Positions 20,101 through 28,067 of a stretch of DNA of 64,000 bases are shown here, in pieces. The notes beneath the pieces are model-generated. The model made no database searches. It saw only the letters and a program-made list of their open reading frames with translations, and had not been told where the DNA came from. The translations under genes and the position numbers were made by a program. Source of the stretch: Mycobacterium sp. M26 (GTDB taxonomy: Bacteria; Actinomycetota; Actinomycetes; Mycobacteriales; Mycobacteriaceae); the NCBI RefSeq assembly GCF_001494595.1, contig NZ_LN929908.1:2579716-2643715 (forward strand), given 5' to 3'. How positions within the stretch are numbered: position 1 is the first letter of the stretch; every line of letters starts with the position of its first letter.

Positions 20101-22920
20101 GATGCCGCCGTTGCTGCTGCCGTTCTTGGTGTAGGCCGAGTTGCCGCTGAGGCCGTTGACCGAGGAGCCCACCAGCGAATAGGTCAGGTGGTCGCCGTCG
20201 GAGTCGCTGCCGCCGACGCTGCCGCGCACCACGCCCAACCCGTCGGCGCTCCCTGTCGTGGGAGATGCCGTCGGATTGCTGTTGATCCCGCCGACGATCT
20301 GAATCTTTTGCGTGACAAGGTAATTCTGGCCGTCGGCGCCCTTCACGGTGACCTGCACCGTGTCGTACCTGTCGTCCGGGTTGTCTGAGGTAGCGGCGTG
20401 GAAGTACGCGTCACCGGGCAAGGTCTGGGTGTAGGAGAAGCCACCGCCGTTGCTGTTGATCGTGACCAGGGCACCCCAGGCTGAGGTGTACGTGTTCCCA
20501 GCGGCCGGCGAGTAGCTCGCGGCATTGCCGTTCTGATCAACCGCATGGAATGTGCCGTACGCGTACTGGGAGCCGAGAACCTTGCTCGGGTAGCCAGAGT
20601 TGTAGCTGGTGCTCGTCGTGAAACTCGTTCCGGGCAAGGGTGTATTCGCGACGGTGAGAATCTTGACCTGGAAGGTGAGCGTGTACGGGGCGCCGTCCAC
20701 CGACGTCACGGGAATACTCACGGTGTCGTACTGGCCGGCAGCACCTGCAGCGAAGAACGCCGGTCCGGGAAGCGTGTTGGTGTAGGTGTATCCACCGTCA
20801 TAGGTGTTGATGGTGACCAGCGCGCCCCACGCCGAGGTGTAGGTCTTCCCGTCGGCGGGCTGGAAGCTGACGGTGTTGCCGTTCTGGTCGACAGCGTGGA
20901 ACGATCCGGCCGCGTACTGAGAGGCGGTCTCGGGCGTCAATCCTATTGTGTACAGCCAACTCTCGTACGTCGTACTCTTCGTGTAGTTCAGCAGCGCCGC
21001 CATTTCCTGGAAGCGCTTGTACATCCCGACGAAAGCCACGTAGGTAACCACCGTGAACGGATTTACCTGCGCCGCGGTCCAGGTCGGCAGCGTGATGTCC
21101 CAGGCCCGAGTCGGGTCGTAAAACGCACCACCGTCGGTGAGCCCGAAGGTCAAGGTCGCCCCGGCCTGCGCCGCAACGACCTTGCTGATGAGACTGGCCG
21201 AGTCCGTCAGATCGGCACGGGTGACCGTGGCACCGGTGGTCGCCTTGATGACATCGATCTCCCACTGGGCCGGGTCATAGATGCCGTTGAGCATGTCCTG
21301 CAGCACGGTGGCGGTGCCGACCACCGTGGCGGCCATGATCTTGTACGGGTTGATGATGTCGAACGTGCCGGCCCCGGGGGCGATCGTGAACGGCGGCACG
21401 ATCCGGTTCAGGAAATCGCCCCACGCATTGAGCGTGGCCGTGAATGTGTAGTTGGGCAGCGCGGATTGGAAGAACATCCCGAAGATGCCGAGGAGGTCGT
21501 TCACCCAGCGCGCCGGACTGCCCGCAATCGCAGTGTCGATCAAGTTCTGCAACTGAAGGTCGGCGAGGTCCAGACTCTGGTCAGTCTGGTAGTTCGTGAT
21601 GTCAACGAACTTCCCGGGCGTACCGGGCCAGCCCGCGAGCCGGTTGACCGCCCAGGTCAGGGCGCCTTGGAAGTACCACTCGGCCGTCCCGACCGCAGGA
21701 GTCGTCGCGGCAGCGGGTGAAGCGGCGGCCGCGGACAGCACAGTTGCGGTCGCCCCCGCCGGCGCGGTGAGGCTGTGCAGAGCCGAGGCGATCGGCTGAC
21801 CGAACACCGGAACCATTCCGATGAGATCTTTTGCCACATCGCCGATTTCATCGGCCACGTCGACTCCGTCACGATTGAGCACCGCGGTGCCCAGTTCCGC
21901 GAGGTCGCCGAGAAGGCTGATCGCATTGATCACCGGCGCCAGAACGATGTTCACCAGGTTTGTCGGCTGGAGACCGAATTGCAGGGCCTCGTGCGCGGTT
22001 TCGACCGACCCGTTGGCGCTGTAGGCCGCCGTCAGGGTGGCGACGGCATCCTCGGGAGTGATGGTGGTGACCGCAGCGGCCTTGGGCTCGCTGGGCGAAG
22101 CGCCCCCCGTCGCCGATGTCGTGTCGGTGGTGGGCGGACCGGACGTGGTGGTGGTGCCGGTGGTCGACGAGCTTTGGGCGCCTTTGGGAGAACGGATCTC
22201 GCGAACGGCTAGGGCCAGCGATTCCTCCAGGCCATGTCCGACCCAGTTCAGCACATCGCCGATATTGGTGAAAACCGGTGCCGCCGAGACAGTTCCGGGG
22301 GTGACGGTGTTGGTCACCGCCGCTGCCGCCGGAACCGCCGTGACCGTCGCGGTGGTGGCCGCCTCAGCAGTGCTGGCGGCCGCAGCGGGGGCCTTGTCGG
22401 CGGCATCTGATGACGCAGGCGAGCTAGTCGGCGCCGAGGCCGAGTCCGCGCCAGAAGACTTGCGCGGCTTGGTCTTTATCTGAGGTTGTGCGCGCTTGTT
22501 CGCATTCGCGGCCGCGGGTTTATCGGTTGCGCTCGAACCGTTCGCGTCGGCGTCGGCATCAGCTTTGGATCCGCCGGAGCTGTCCTTGTCGGTCGTGTCG
22601 TCGCCCTGGCCGGACACCTTGGTCGTGGGCGGGCGCTTGGTCCCCGTCTTCTTGGGCGTGGACCCGGTTGTTGCGGCCTGATCCCCTGCCGACGAGGGCG
22701 ACGATGGACCAGTGTCGGCTGCATCCTTGGCGGGACCGGCGTTCGACGAATCGTCCGGGGCGGCCGATGCAATACCCTGCCCGCTGGCGATCGCCGCACC
22801 CAACCCGATACCGACGGTTCCGACTCGAAGCCATTGCGCGCAATTCGACGAATCGAACGTCGAAGGCTTCCGGTGGCGGCCCTTGGTCCGACGCGGGTTG
22901 CGTGGGCTCGCGGCAGCCAC
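17107..22920 (-). CDS. very large exported Ig-like/VCBS-type tandem-repeat protein
   Basis: A 1937-residue probable surface or secreted protein. A basic N-terminus and hydrophobic segment (about 31-50) precede a likely signal-peptidase site after ASA at residue 53. Next come a low-complexity Ala/Ser/Thr/Asp linker to about 290, a partly hydrophobic globular region, two modules containing FHAVDQNG (near 671 and 791), and then cadherin/VCBS-like modules with DGDSLTYSLL and NGTYTYTRTAGLGHTTTP. Two modules of about 190 residues (1207-1397 and 1516-1706) are nearly identical. No sortase motif or membrane anchor is seen at the C-terminus. GTG 22920 follows AAAGGAG with good spacing. Adhesion or a surface role is inferred from architecture only. 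It separates ribA2 from ribC. Confidence 0.8.
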   Translation of the reverse strand: MAAASPRNPRRTKGRHRKPSTFDSSNCAQWLRVGTVGIGLGAAIASGQGIASAAPDDSSNAGPAKDAADTGPSSPSSAGDQAATTGSTPKKTGTKRPPTTKVSGQGDDTTDKDSSGGSKADADADANGSSATDKPAAANANKRAQPQIKTKPRKSSGADSASAPTSSPASSDAADKAPAAAASTAEAATTATVTAVPAAAAVTNTVTPGTVSAAPVFTNIGDVLNWVGHGLEESLALAVREIRSPKGAQSSSTTGTTTTSGPPTTDTTSATGGASPSEPKAAAVTTITPEDAVATLTAAYSANGSVETAHEALQFGLQPTNLVNIVLAPVINAISLLGDLAELGTAVLNRDGVDVADEIGDVAKDLIGMVPVFGQPIASALHSLTAPAGATATVLSAAAASPAAATTPAVGTAEWYFQGALTWAVNRLAGWPGTPGKFVDITNYQTDQSLDLADLQLQNLIDTAIAGSPARWVNDLLGIFGMFFQSALPNYTFTATLNAWGDFLNRIVPPFTIAPGAGTFDIINPYKIMAATVVGTATVLQDMLNGIYDPAQWEIDVIKATTGATVTRADLTDSASLISKVVAAQAGATLTFGLTDGGAFYDPTRAWDITLPTWTAAQVNPFTVVTYVAFVGMYKRFQEMAALLNYTKSTTYESWLYTIGLTPETASQYAAGSFHAVDQNGNTVSFQPADGKTYTSAWGALVTINTYDGGYTYTNTLPGPAFFAAGAAGQYDTVSIPVTSVDGAPYTLTFQVKILTVANTPLPGTSFTTSTSYNSGYPSKVLGSQYAYGTFHAVDQNGNAASYSPAAGNTYTSAWGALVTINSNGGGFSYTQTLPGDAYFHAATSDNPDDRYDTVQVTVKGADGQNYLVTQKIQIVGGINSNPTASPTTGSADGLGVVRGSVGGSDSDGDHLTYSLVGSSVNGLSGNSAYTKNGSSNGGIITLNADGSFTYVSTSTAGATQSFQVQMTDAHGGSTITTVTVANSTTLTPANINTSTQNVVTGNVPTPALDSGMFTYTLGGAPSKGTVTAWNPATGAFTYTRDSSLGHTTTPGDVVTVIATDANGRTVTMSFAVNPTVANSAPVGTGLTTNSPVGPPVYTNVGVLNWSDIQLTAGTLHATDPNNDAVHFAAGTYTTTNGGTVTVNADGTFSYKMEKDAYDDGLLIHTHDAYWHQPVGAVDTFTVNVSDDFGGTTAVTYSVPIASLNKAPTLSGSVASSSTSGLGVVRGTISGGSDGDGDSLTYQLLNTSGGSAYTTNGGIVTMSGTSFTYVPKVGVSSDSFQVQVDDGHGGVTTATVTLNGLTTPSPQTNINATGGVTNGSLNVPAGDTGLGLTYSLGTGPSKGTVVVNANGTYTYTRTAGLGHTTTPNDSFTIMATDATGKSVVIATINVAPTVANTAPVGNGVTVASSSLDRIVGPYDKQSTSGTLKALDAEGDTVTWAAGTYSTANGGTITVAANGSFTYTNQKYAWFGVSDSYWHDHAVVGDPGDTFTVAVSDAFGGTTNVTYGVPIEKQNAAPTLSGSVASSSTSGLGVVRGSISGGSDGDGDSLTYSLLNASGGSAYTTNGGIVTMSGTSFTYIPKVGVTSDSFQVQVDDNHGGVTTATVTLNGLTTPSPQTNTNGVPGSTSGSLNVPAGDTGLGLSYSLGTGPSKGTVVVNANGTYTYTRTAGLGHTTTPDDSFTITATDATGKSVVIATINVAPTVANTAPTVTVNGGSGTVTLSSPGSKTNPNAAGVQTITGLTFAASDGDSDALLINNKFDGTGTTFALASGGTITTANGGTVTVNSNGTMSYSISQSAAYFHAAAKMGATTAQTTDWFNVTVTDGYGGTSTVKVVVPIYAENRDPVTSAVKVGNSWTSIKATDPDGETISTTRLSAPPSNANPGSGYIVSTGDSLTGSLNLGTAALTKFSSFTITVYDGYWRTLNGVVTSTPGQKQV
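17801..18375 (-). repeat. near-identical VCBS/Ig-like module, copy 2
   Basis: This stretch closely matches 18728-19302 at an offset of 927 bp (309 codons), with scattered third-position differences. It encodes residues about 1516-1706 of the large exported protein. The similarity at the DNA level suggests recent copying or gene conversion. Confidence 0.85.
18728..19302 (-). repeat. near-identical VCBS/Ig-like module, copy 1
   Basis: Partner of 17801-18375, encoding residues about 1207-1397 of the large exported protein. Both begin at the ...VANTAP linker and end at the TLSGSVASSSTSGLGVVRG segment. Between them lies a different module of about 120 residues. Confidence 0.85.
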
Positions 22921-22995
22921 AGCAGCTCCTTTGCGTCGGGGTGACCGCTCTCACCTCGCCCGACCGGGGGAGACACGCGCCACACGTCGCCCTGC

Positions 22996-23004
22996 AACTT
23001 AACA
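22996..23004 (-). promoter_or_regulatory. putative extended -10 promoter for the large repeat protein
   Basis: On the minus strand TGTTAAGTT fits the extended -10 pattern TGn-TAnnnT. It sits in an unusually AT-rich patch of the 232-base gap 22921-23152 and would give a leader of about 70 bases. No good -35 was seen at the usual distance. Confidence 0.35.
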
Positions 23005-23152
23005 TCGCTTCGCCAGTTTGGCTAAGACAAATCTCAGGTTCGATTTGCGAAATACCGCTGAACTGGGTCTTCGACCCCTCGTTGCCCAAAATGGACCACC
23101 GTGTCAATTTACTCAGCTGTGCTCAGGGTCGCTATTTCAGCAAAGCAGCGCG

Positions 23153-23752
23153 TCAGCGCAGCCGATCGCCGAGCAGCCGTTCCACATATTTCGCTATGAC
23201 GTCCACCTCGAGGTTGACCGGTGCCCCCACCGGAGCACGGCCAAGGGTGGTCAGCGCCAGCGTGGTCGGGATCAGTGAGACCTCGAACCAGTCGTCACCC
23301 AGAGCGGACACCGTCAGCGAGATGCCGTCGACGGTGATGGACCCCTTCTCGACGACGTACCGGGACAGCTCCGGCGGCAGCGCGATGCGGACCACTTCCC
23401 AGTGCTCCGAGGGTGTTCTGGACACGACGTGACCGGTGCCGTCCACGTGGCCCTGCACGATATGACCGCCCAGCCTGCTGTCGACCGCCGCGGCCCGCTC
23501 CAGGTTCACCGCACTGCCCACGTCCACGGCGGCCAAGCTGGAGCGCTTCAGCGTCTCAGCCATGACATCGGCGCTGAACTGGCCGTCGGGCATGATCTCG
23601 ACGACCGTCAGACAGACGCCGTTGACGGCGATCGAGTCGCCATGACGAGCATCCGCAGTGACGACGGGCCCGCGGATGACGAACCGGGCGGAGTCGCCCA
23701 GGTCGTCCTTGCCGACGATTTCGCCCAGCTCCTCGACGATTCCGGTGAACAC
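23153..23752 (-). CDS. ribC: riboflavin synthase alpha chain
   Basis: Dismutates two lumazine molecules to riboflavin, the last step of the pathway. The 199 residues from GTG 23752 start FTGIVEELGEI, the family hallmark, and show the two homologous halves: GDSIAVNGVCLTVVE in the first and EKGSITVDGISLTVSAL in the second; LGGHIVQGHVDGTG lies between. The GTG is preferred over a frame extension because almost all family members begin at this MFTGIVEE position. Divergent from lprG; separated from the other rib genes by the large repeat protein. Confidence 0.95.
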   Translation of the reverse strand: MFTGIVEELGEIVGKDDLGDSARFVIRGPVVTADARHGDSIAVNGVCLTVVEIMPDGQFSADVMAETLKRSSLAAVDVGSAVNLERAAAVDSRLGGHIVQGHVDGTGHVVSRTPSEHWEVVRIALPPELSRYVVEKGSITVDGISLTVSALGDDWFEVSLIPTTLALTTLGRAPVGAPVNLEVDVIAKYVERLLGDRLR

Positions 23753-23928
23753 GGCACCTAATCTAGCGTCCTGACGCGGCCCACCGTCCACCGCCGACGG
23801 CGCTCCCCCGGCGACCGCTGAAATGGCAGGTCACCGCCCCTACACGCGCTCGTACCGACCTGGTCACGACTAGGCCACCGCAGCGTCGCGAATGAGGCCG
23901 GGTCCGGCCGACCCACTACGATGCAGCT

Positions 23929-24624
23929 ATGCCGACGCGCCGCCGAATGTTCGCCGTCCTTGCCGCCCTGCTCTCGACAGCCACACTGGTCGTCGCGGGC
24001 TGCTCGTCGAAACCCGCCGAGAACCTGCCCGAAGCGCAAGGCCTCCTACAGCAATCCATCACCGCCACCAAGGCCCTCAAGAGCGCCCACCTGGAGATCG
24101 CCATCGACGGCAAGATCGACGGGCTGCCGGTCAAGAAGCTCTCCGGTGACCTGACGAATATCCCCACCGTCGCCGTCTCGGGCAGTTCCACCATCTCGAT
24201 GGGCGGCTCCGACGTCGACATTCAGCTGGTGGTCCTCGAAGGCACCCTGTATGCCGCACTGACCCCGAACAACTGGCTCGACATGGGACCGGCCGCCGAC
24301 GTCTACGACCCCTCGGTGATCCTCAACCCCGACACCGGCCTGGCCAACATGCTGGCCAGCGTCTCCGACGCCAAGTCCGAGGCCAGCGACACCATCAACG
24401 GTGTGGATACCGTCCGGATCTCGGGCAAGGTCACCGGCGACGCGGTGAACAAGCTCATCCCCCAGGTCAAGGCGACCGGATCGGTGCCTGCCACGGTGTG
24501 GATCCAGAAGGCTGACCCGCATCAGCTGGTCCAGGCCAAGGTGGAGCCGAGCAGCGGAAACAGCATCTCGCTGACGCTCTCGGACTGGGACAAGCCGGTC
24601 ACCGTCACCAAGCCCGCGGTCTGA
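23929..24624 (+). CDS. lprG: lipoprotein LprG
   Basis: A 231-residue lipoprotein with a signal sequence and lipobox ending VVAGC (acylated Cys25). The LprG/LppX family has a hydrophobic pocket that carries triacylated glycolipids and triacylglycerol across the envelope. The segments SAHLEIAIDGKIDGLPVKKL and DTVRISGKVTGDAVNKLIP fit. It is followed after 15 bases by the P55 efflux protein, its known functional partner (Rv1411c-Rv1410c), so the pair is almost certainly an operon. Length matches the M. tuberculosis protein closely. Confidence 0.95.
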   Translation: MPTRRRMFAVLAALLSTATLVVAGCSSKPAENLPEAQGLLQQSITATKALKSAHLEIAIDGKIDGLPVKKLSGDLTNIPTVAVSGSSTISMGGSDVDIQLVVLEGTLYAALTPNNWLDMGPAADVYDPSVILNPDTGLANMLASVSDAKSEASDTINGVDTVRISGKVTGDAVNKLIPQVKATGSVPATVWIQKADPHQLVQAKVEPSSGNSISLTLSDWDKPVTVTKPAV

Positions 24625-24639
24625 TCACCGGCGCGTTCG

Positions 24640-26178
24640 ATGACTGACGCCCACACCTCCGGCCGGAGCCGACGGATCGCGATCGGGGCGGGCAGCCTGG
24701 CTGTGCTGCTCGGCGCCCTCGACACCTATGTCGTGGTCACGATCATGACCGACATCATGCAGACCGTCGGCATCCCGGTGAACAAGATCCAGCAGGTCAC
24801 CCCGATCATCACGGTCTACCTGCTGGGCTACATCGCCGCGATGCCGCTGCTGGGCCGGCTGTCCGACCGCTTCGGCCGCAAACTCATCCTTCAGCTCAGC
24901 CTGGCCACGTTCGCGGTCGGATCGGTCGTGACGGCACTGTCGACCGACCTGACGATGCTCGTCATCGGCCGGCTGATCCAGGGTGTGGCCAGCGGCGCGC
25001 TGCTTCCGGTCACCCTGGCGCTGGCCGCCGACCTGTGGGCCGCGCGCAGCCGGGCCGCCGTCCTCGGCGGGATCGGCGCGGCCCAGGAACTGGGCAGTGT
25101 GCTGGGGCCGCTGTACGGCATCGCCGTGGTGACGGTGCTGTCGAAGTGGCAGGACGTGTTCTGGATCAACGTGCCGCTGACGGTGATCGCGATGGTGCTG
25201 ATCCACTTCAGCCTGCCGTCCCACGACCGCAGCTCGAATCCGGAGCGCGTTGATGTGGTCGGCGGTGTGCTGTTGGCTATCGCCCTGGGACTGGCCGTGA
25301 TCGGGCTCTACAACCCCAATCCGGACGGCAAGCAGATTCTGCCGAGTTACGGACTGCCGCTGGTGCTCGGCGCGGTGGCCGCGGCGATCGCCTTCGCGGT
25401 GTGGGAGCGTTTCGCCAACACCCGGCTGATCGAGCCCGCCGGGGTGCGGTTCATTCCGTTCCTGGCGTCGTTGGGCACGTCGCTGTGTGCGGGCGCAGCC
25501 CTGATGGTGACGTTGGTCAACGTCGAGTTGTTCGGTCAGGGCGTGCTGGGCAAGGACCCGAAGGAAACCGTATTCATGTTGGTTCACTTCCTCTTTGCCC
25601 TGCCTATCGGCGCCCTGGTCGGTGGTTGGGTCGCCACCAGGATCGGTGACCGGATCGTGGCGGTGGTCGGCATGCTGATCGCCGCGGGCGGCTACTGGCT
25701 GATCTCGAAGTGGGACGTCGACGTGCTGACCGCCCACCATCACCTGGGTCCCGTGTCGCTGCCGGTGCTGGGCACCGACCTCGCAGTCGCCGGTCTCGGA
25801 CTGGGCCTGGTGATCGGCCCGCTGACGTCAGCCGCGCTGCGGGTGGTCCCCGCCGCCCAGCATGGCATCGCGTCGTCCCTGGTGGTTGTCGCCCGGATGA
25901 CCGGCATGCTGATCGGTGTTGCCGCGCTGAGCGCCTGGGGCCTCTACCGGTTCAACCAGATCATGGCGACCATGCCCAAGCCCACCGGCACCAACGTGCT
26001 CGAGATCGCCGCACAACTGGCGGCGAACGGCCGCAAGGCCTTCGCCATGCAGTACGGGTCGATCTTCTTCATCACCGTGATCGTCTGCCTGGTGGGTGCG
26101 GCGCTCGCGATCTTTATCGGCGGCAAGACGGAACACGCCGACGCCGACGAGTCCGAGGAGCTAGCCGCTCTGCGCTGA
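24640..26178 (+). CDS. P55-type MFS transporter (Rv1410c-like)
   Basis: A 512-residue major facilitator with about 14 hydrophobic helices. The MFS signature GRLSDRFGRK lies between helices 2 and 3, and DTYVVVTIM is in helix 1. In mycobacteria this protein works with LprG to export triacylglycerol and glycolipids and contributes to drug tolerance and wall integrity. ATG 24640 is 15 bases after lprG. Its C-terminus (EHADADESEELAALR) overlaps the convergent lysA-like gene by 18 bases. Confidence 0.93.
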   Translation: MTDAHTSGRSRRIAIGAGSLAVLLGALDTYVVVTIMTDIMQTVGIPVNKIQQVTPIITVYLLGYIAAMPLLGRLSDRFGRKLILQLSLATFAVGSVVTALSTDLTMLVIGRLIQGVASGALLPVTLALAADLWAARSRAAVLGGIGAAQELGSVLGPLYGIAVVTVLSKWQDVFWINVPLTVIAMVLIHFSLPSHDRSSNPERVDVVGGVLLAIALGLAVIGLYNPNPDGKQILPSYGLPLVLGAVAAAIAFAVWERFANTRLIEPAGVRFIPFLASLGTSLCAGAALMVTLVNVELFGQGVLGKDPKETVFMLVHFLFALPIGALVGGWVATRIGDRIVAVVGMLIAAGGYWLISKWDVDVLTAHHHLGPVSLPVLGTDLAVAGLGLGLVIGPLTSAALRVVPAAQHGIASSLVVVARMTGMLIGVAALSAWGLYRFNQIMATMPKPTGTNVLEIAAQLAANGRKAFAMQYGSIFFITVIVCLVGAALAIFIGGKTEHADADESEELAALR

Positions 26179-27438
26179 GGCCGGGACGTCACGGGCGAGT
26201 AGGTCGGCCCAGGTATCCCGGCGCACCACCAGCCGGGCCTGGCCGTCGGCCACAAACACCACCGGGATGCGACGTGCGCCGTTGTACTGGTTGGACATCG
26301 TGTAGCAGTACGCCCCGGTGACGGGCACGGCCAGCAGGTCCCCGACCGCCGGATCGGCAAGGGGCACAACGTCGATGAGCTCGTCACCGGATTCGCAGTG
26401 CCGGCCCACCACGGTCACTGGCTGCCCGCCGCCGACCCGGTCGACCACCGTCGCCTCGAACCGCTGGCCGTAGAGCGAGACCTCGAGGTTGTCCCCCATT
26501 CCGCCGTCCACCGCGACGTGCGTCCGCTCGCCGCGTTTGACCGTGGTGACCCGGTAGACGGTGCAGGCGGCGGCCGCGGTCATCGACCGGCCCGGCTCGA
26601 CGATGATCCGCGCCTCGGCGGGGACCAGCCCGCGGGCCCGCTCGACCATCATCGCCGCATAATCCTGCACCGAGGGCGGGTGATCGTCGTAGGTGTAGCG
26701 CACCCCCAACCCGCCACCGAAGTCGTACACGTCGAAGCTGCCCAATGCGGCGACCGGCTCCACCGCCGCAGCCAATTGCGCGGCGTCCAGCAGCTGCGAA
26801 CCCACGTGGGTGTGCACCCCGTCGCAGCGCAGCACTCGGCTGCGCCGGATCCGCTCGATCGCGACACACGCATCGGCCGGCAGCAGCCCGAACTTCGAAC
26901 CGGCGTGGCCGGTGGCGATCGCCGCGTGGGTACTGGCCTGCACACCGGGTACCACCCGCACCAGACACGCCTGCCGGCGGCCGGGTTCGACGATCCGTTC
27001 CAGCCGGTCAATGTCGTCGAAGTTGTCCACCACCACCAGTCCGACACCCTTGTCGACCGCCAGCGCAAGTTCCTCATCGGTTTTGGCGTTGCCGTGCAAC
27101 AGCATTCGCGCCGGGTCGGCCCCCGCCGCCAGCGCGGTGATGATCTCTCCCCCACCGGCGACGTCGAGATGCAGCCCCTCGTCAGTCATCAGCCGCTGAA
27201 TCGCGGTGCAGGGAAACGCCTTCGACGCGAACGCCACATCCGAGCGCGGCCACAGATCCCGGAACGCGGTGAGATACTCGCGCGCCCTGGCCCGCAGTGC
27301 CGACTCGTCGACCACCATCACCGGAGTGCCGAATTCGGCGGCGATCTCGTCAAGGCGGCAGCCGCCGACCTCCAGGGTGCCGTCGGCGGCGAGGCGGCTG
27401 CCCGGTGGGAAGAGGCTCAGAACATCGGGTTCGGTCAT
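26161..27438 (-). CDS. diaminopimelate decarboxylase-like PLP enzyme (LysA family)
   Basis: A 425-residue fold-type III PLP decarboxylase. The PLP lysine is in DVAFASKAFPC, the glycine-rich phosphate loop in VYDFGGGLGVRY, and the substrate-binding HCESGDEL and GAYCYTMSNQYNG motifs match diaminopimelate decarboxylases. The main mycobacterial lysA normally lies beside the threonine/homoserine genes, so this may be a second copy; whether it makes lysine or handles another D-amino acid is open. ATG 27438 was chosen; ATG 27447, three codons earlier, is equally possible. Its start is 51 bases from the divergent PfpI gene. Confidence 0.82.
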   Translation of the reverse strand: MTEPDVLSLFPPGSRLAADGTLEVGGCRLDEIAAEFGTPVMVVDESALRARAREYLTAFRDLWPRSDVAFASKAFPCTAIQRLMTDEGLHLDVAGGGEIITALAAGADPARMLLHGNAKTDEELALAVDKGVGLVVVDNFDDIDRLERIVEPGRRQACLVRVVPGVQASTHAAIATGHAGSKFGLLPADACVAIERIRRSRVLRCDGVHTHVGSQLLDAAQLAAAVEPVAALGSFDVYDFGGGLGVRYTYDDHPPSVQDYAAMMVERARGLVPAEARIIVEPGRSMTAAAACTVYRVTTVKRGERTHVAVDGGMGDNLEVSLYGQRFEATVVDRVGGGQPVTVVGRHCESGDELIDVVPLADPAVGDLLAVPVTGAYCYTMSNQYNGARRIPVVFVADGQARLVVRRDTWADLLARDVPASAQSG

Positions 27439-27489
27439 CGTGTCCATTCTGACAGTGTCGGACCTAATGCCTGTGGGTATGCGCCACGC

Positions 27490-28041
27490 ATGACCAATGA
27501 ACTGACCAACAAGCGCATCGCATTCCTGGTCGCCCCCGAGGGCACTGAGCAGGTCGAACTGACCACCCCATGGCAGGCTGTCGAGCAGGCCGGTGGCACA
27601 CCTGAATTGATCTCCACCGAGGTGGGCAAGATCCAGGCGTTCAATCACCTCACGCCCGCAGACACCTTTGACGCCGAGAAGGCCGCCGAGGACGTCTCGG
27701 CCGCCGACTACGACGGGCTGGTACTGCCCGGCGGGGTGGCCAACCCGGACTATCTGCGAACCGACTCCGCCGCCGTCGGCTTCACCAAAGGCTTCTTCGA
27801 GGCGGGAAAGCCGGTCGCAGTGATCTGCCACGGGCCGTGGACCCTGGTGGAGGCCGACGTCGTCGAGGGTAGGCAGCTCACCTCGTGGCCCAGTCTGCAG
27901 ACCGATCTGCGCAATGCCGGCGCGCATTGGGTCGATGACGAGGTGGTGGTGTGCACCGACGGCCCGAACACCCTGGTGTCCAGCCGCAAGCCCGACGACC
28001 TGCCCGCGTTCTGCGCGAAATTGGTGGAAGCCTTCGCCTGA
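27490..28041 (+). CDS. DJ-1/PfpI-family class I glutamine amidotransferase-like protein
   Basis: A 183-residue protein of the PfpI/DJ-1 superfamily. It has the nucleophile elbow VAVICHGPWTLVEA (cysteine about residue 118), RIAFLVAPEGTEQVEL at the N-terminus and YDGLVLPGGVANPDYL, the usual glutamate/Gly-Gly loop. Relatives are intracellular proteases, chaperones or glyoxalase-like deglycases; the role here cannot be fixed. Starts ATG 27490, divergent from the lysA-like gene, and ends 26 bases before the convergent ribG stop. Confidence 0.88.
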   Translation: MTNELTNKRIAFLVAPEGTEQVELTTPWQAVEQAGGTPELISTEVGKIQAFNHLTPADTFDAEKAAEDVSAADYDGLVLPGGVANPDYLRTDSAAVGFTKGFFEAGKPVAVICHGPWTLVEADVVEGRQLTSWPSLQTDLRNAGAHWVDDEVVVCTDGPNTLVSSRKPDDLPAFCAKLVEAFA

Positions 28042-28067
28042 GCAGCCGCGCTGCGCGACCAGGACGA

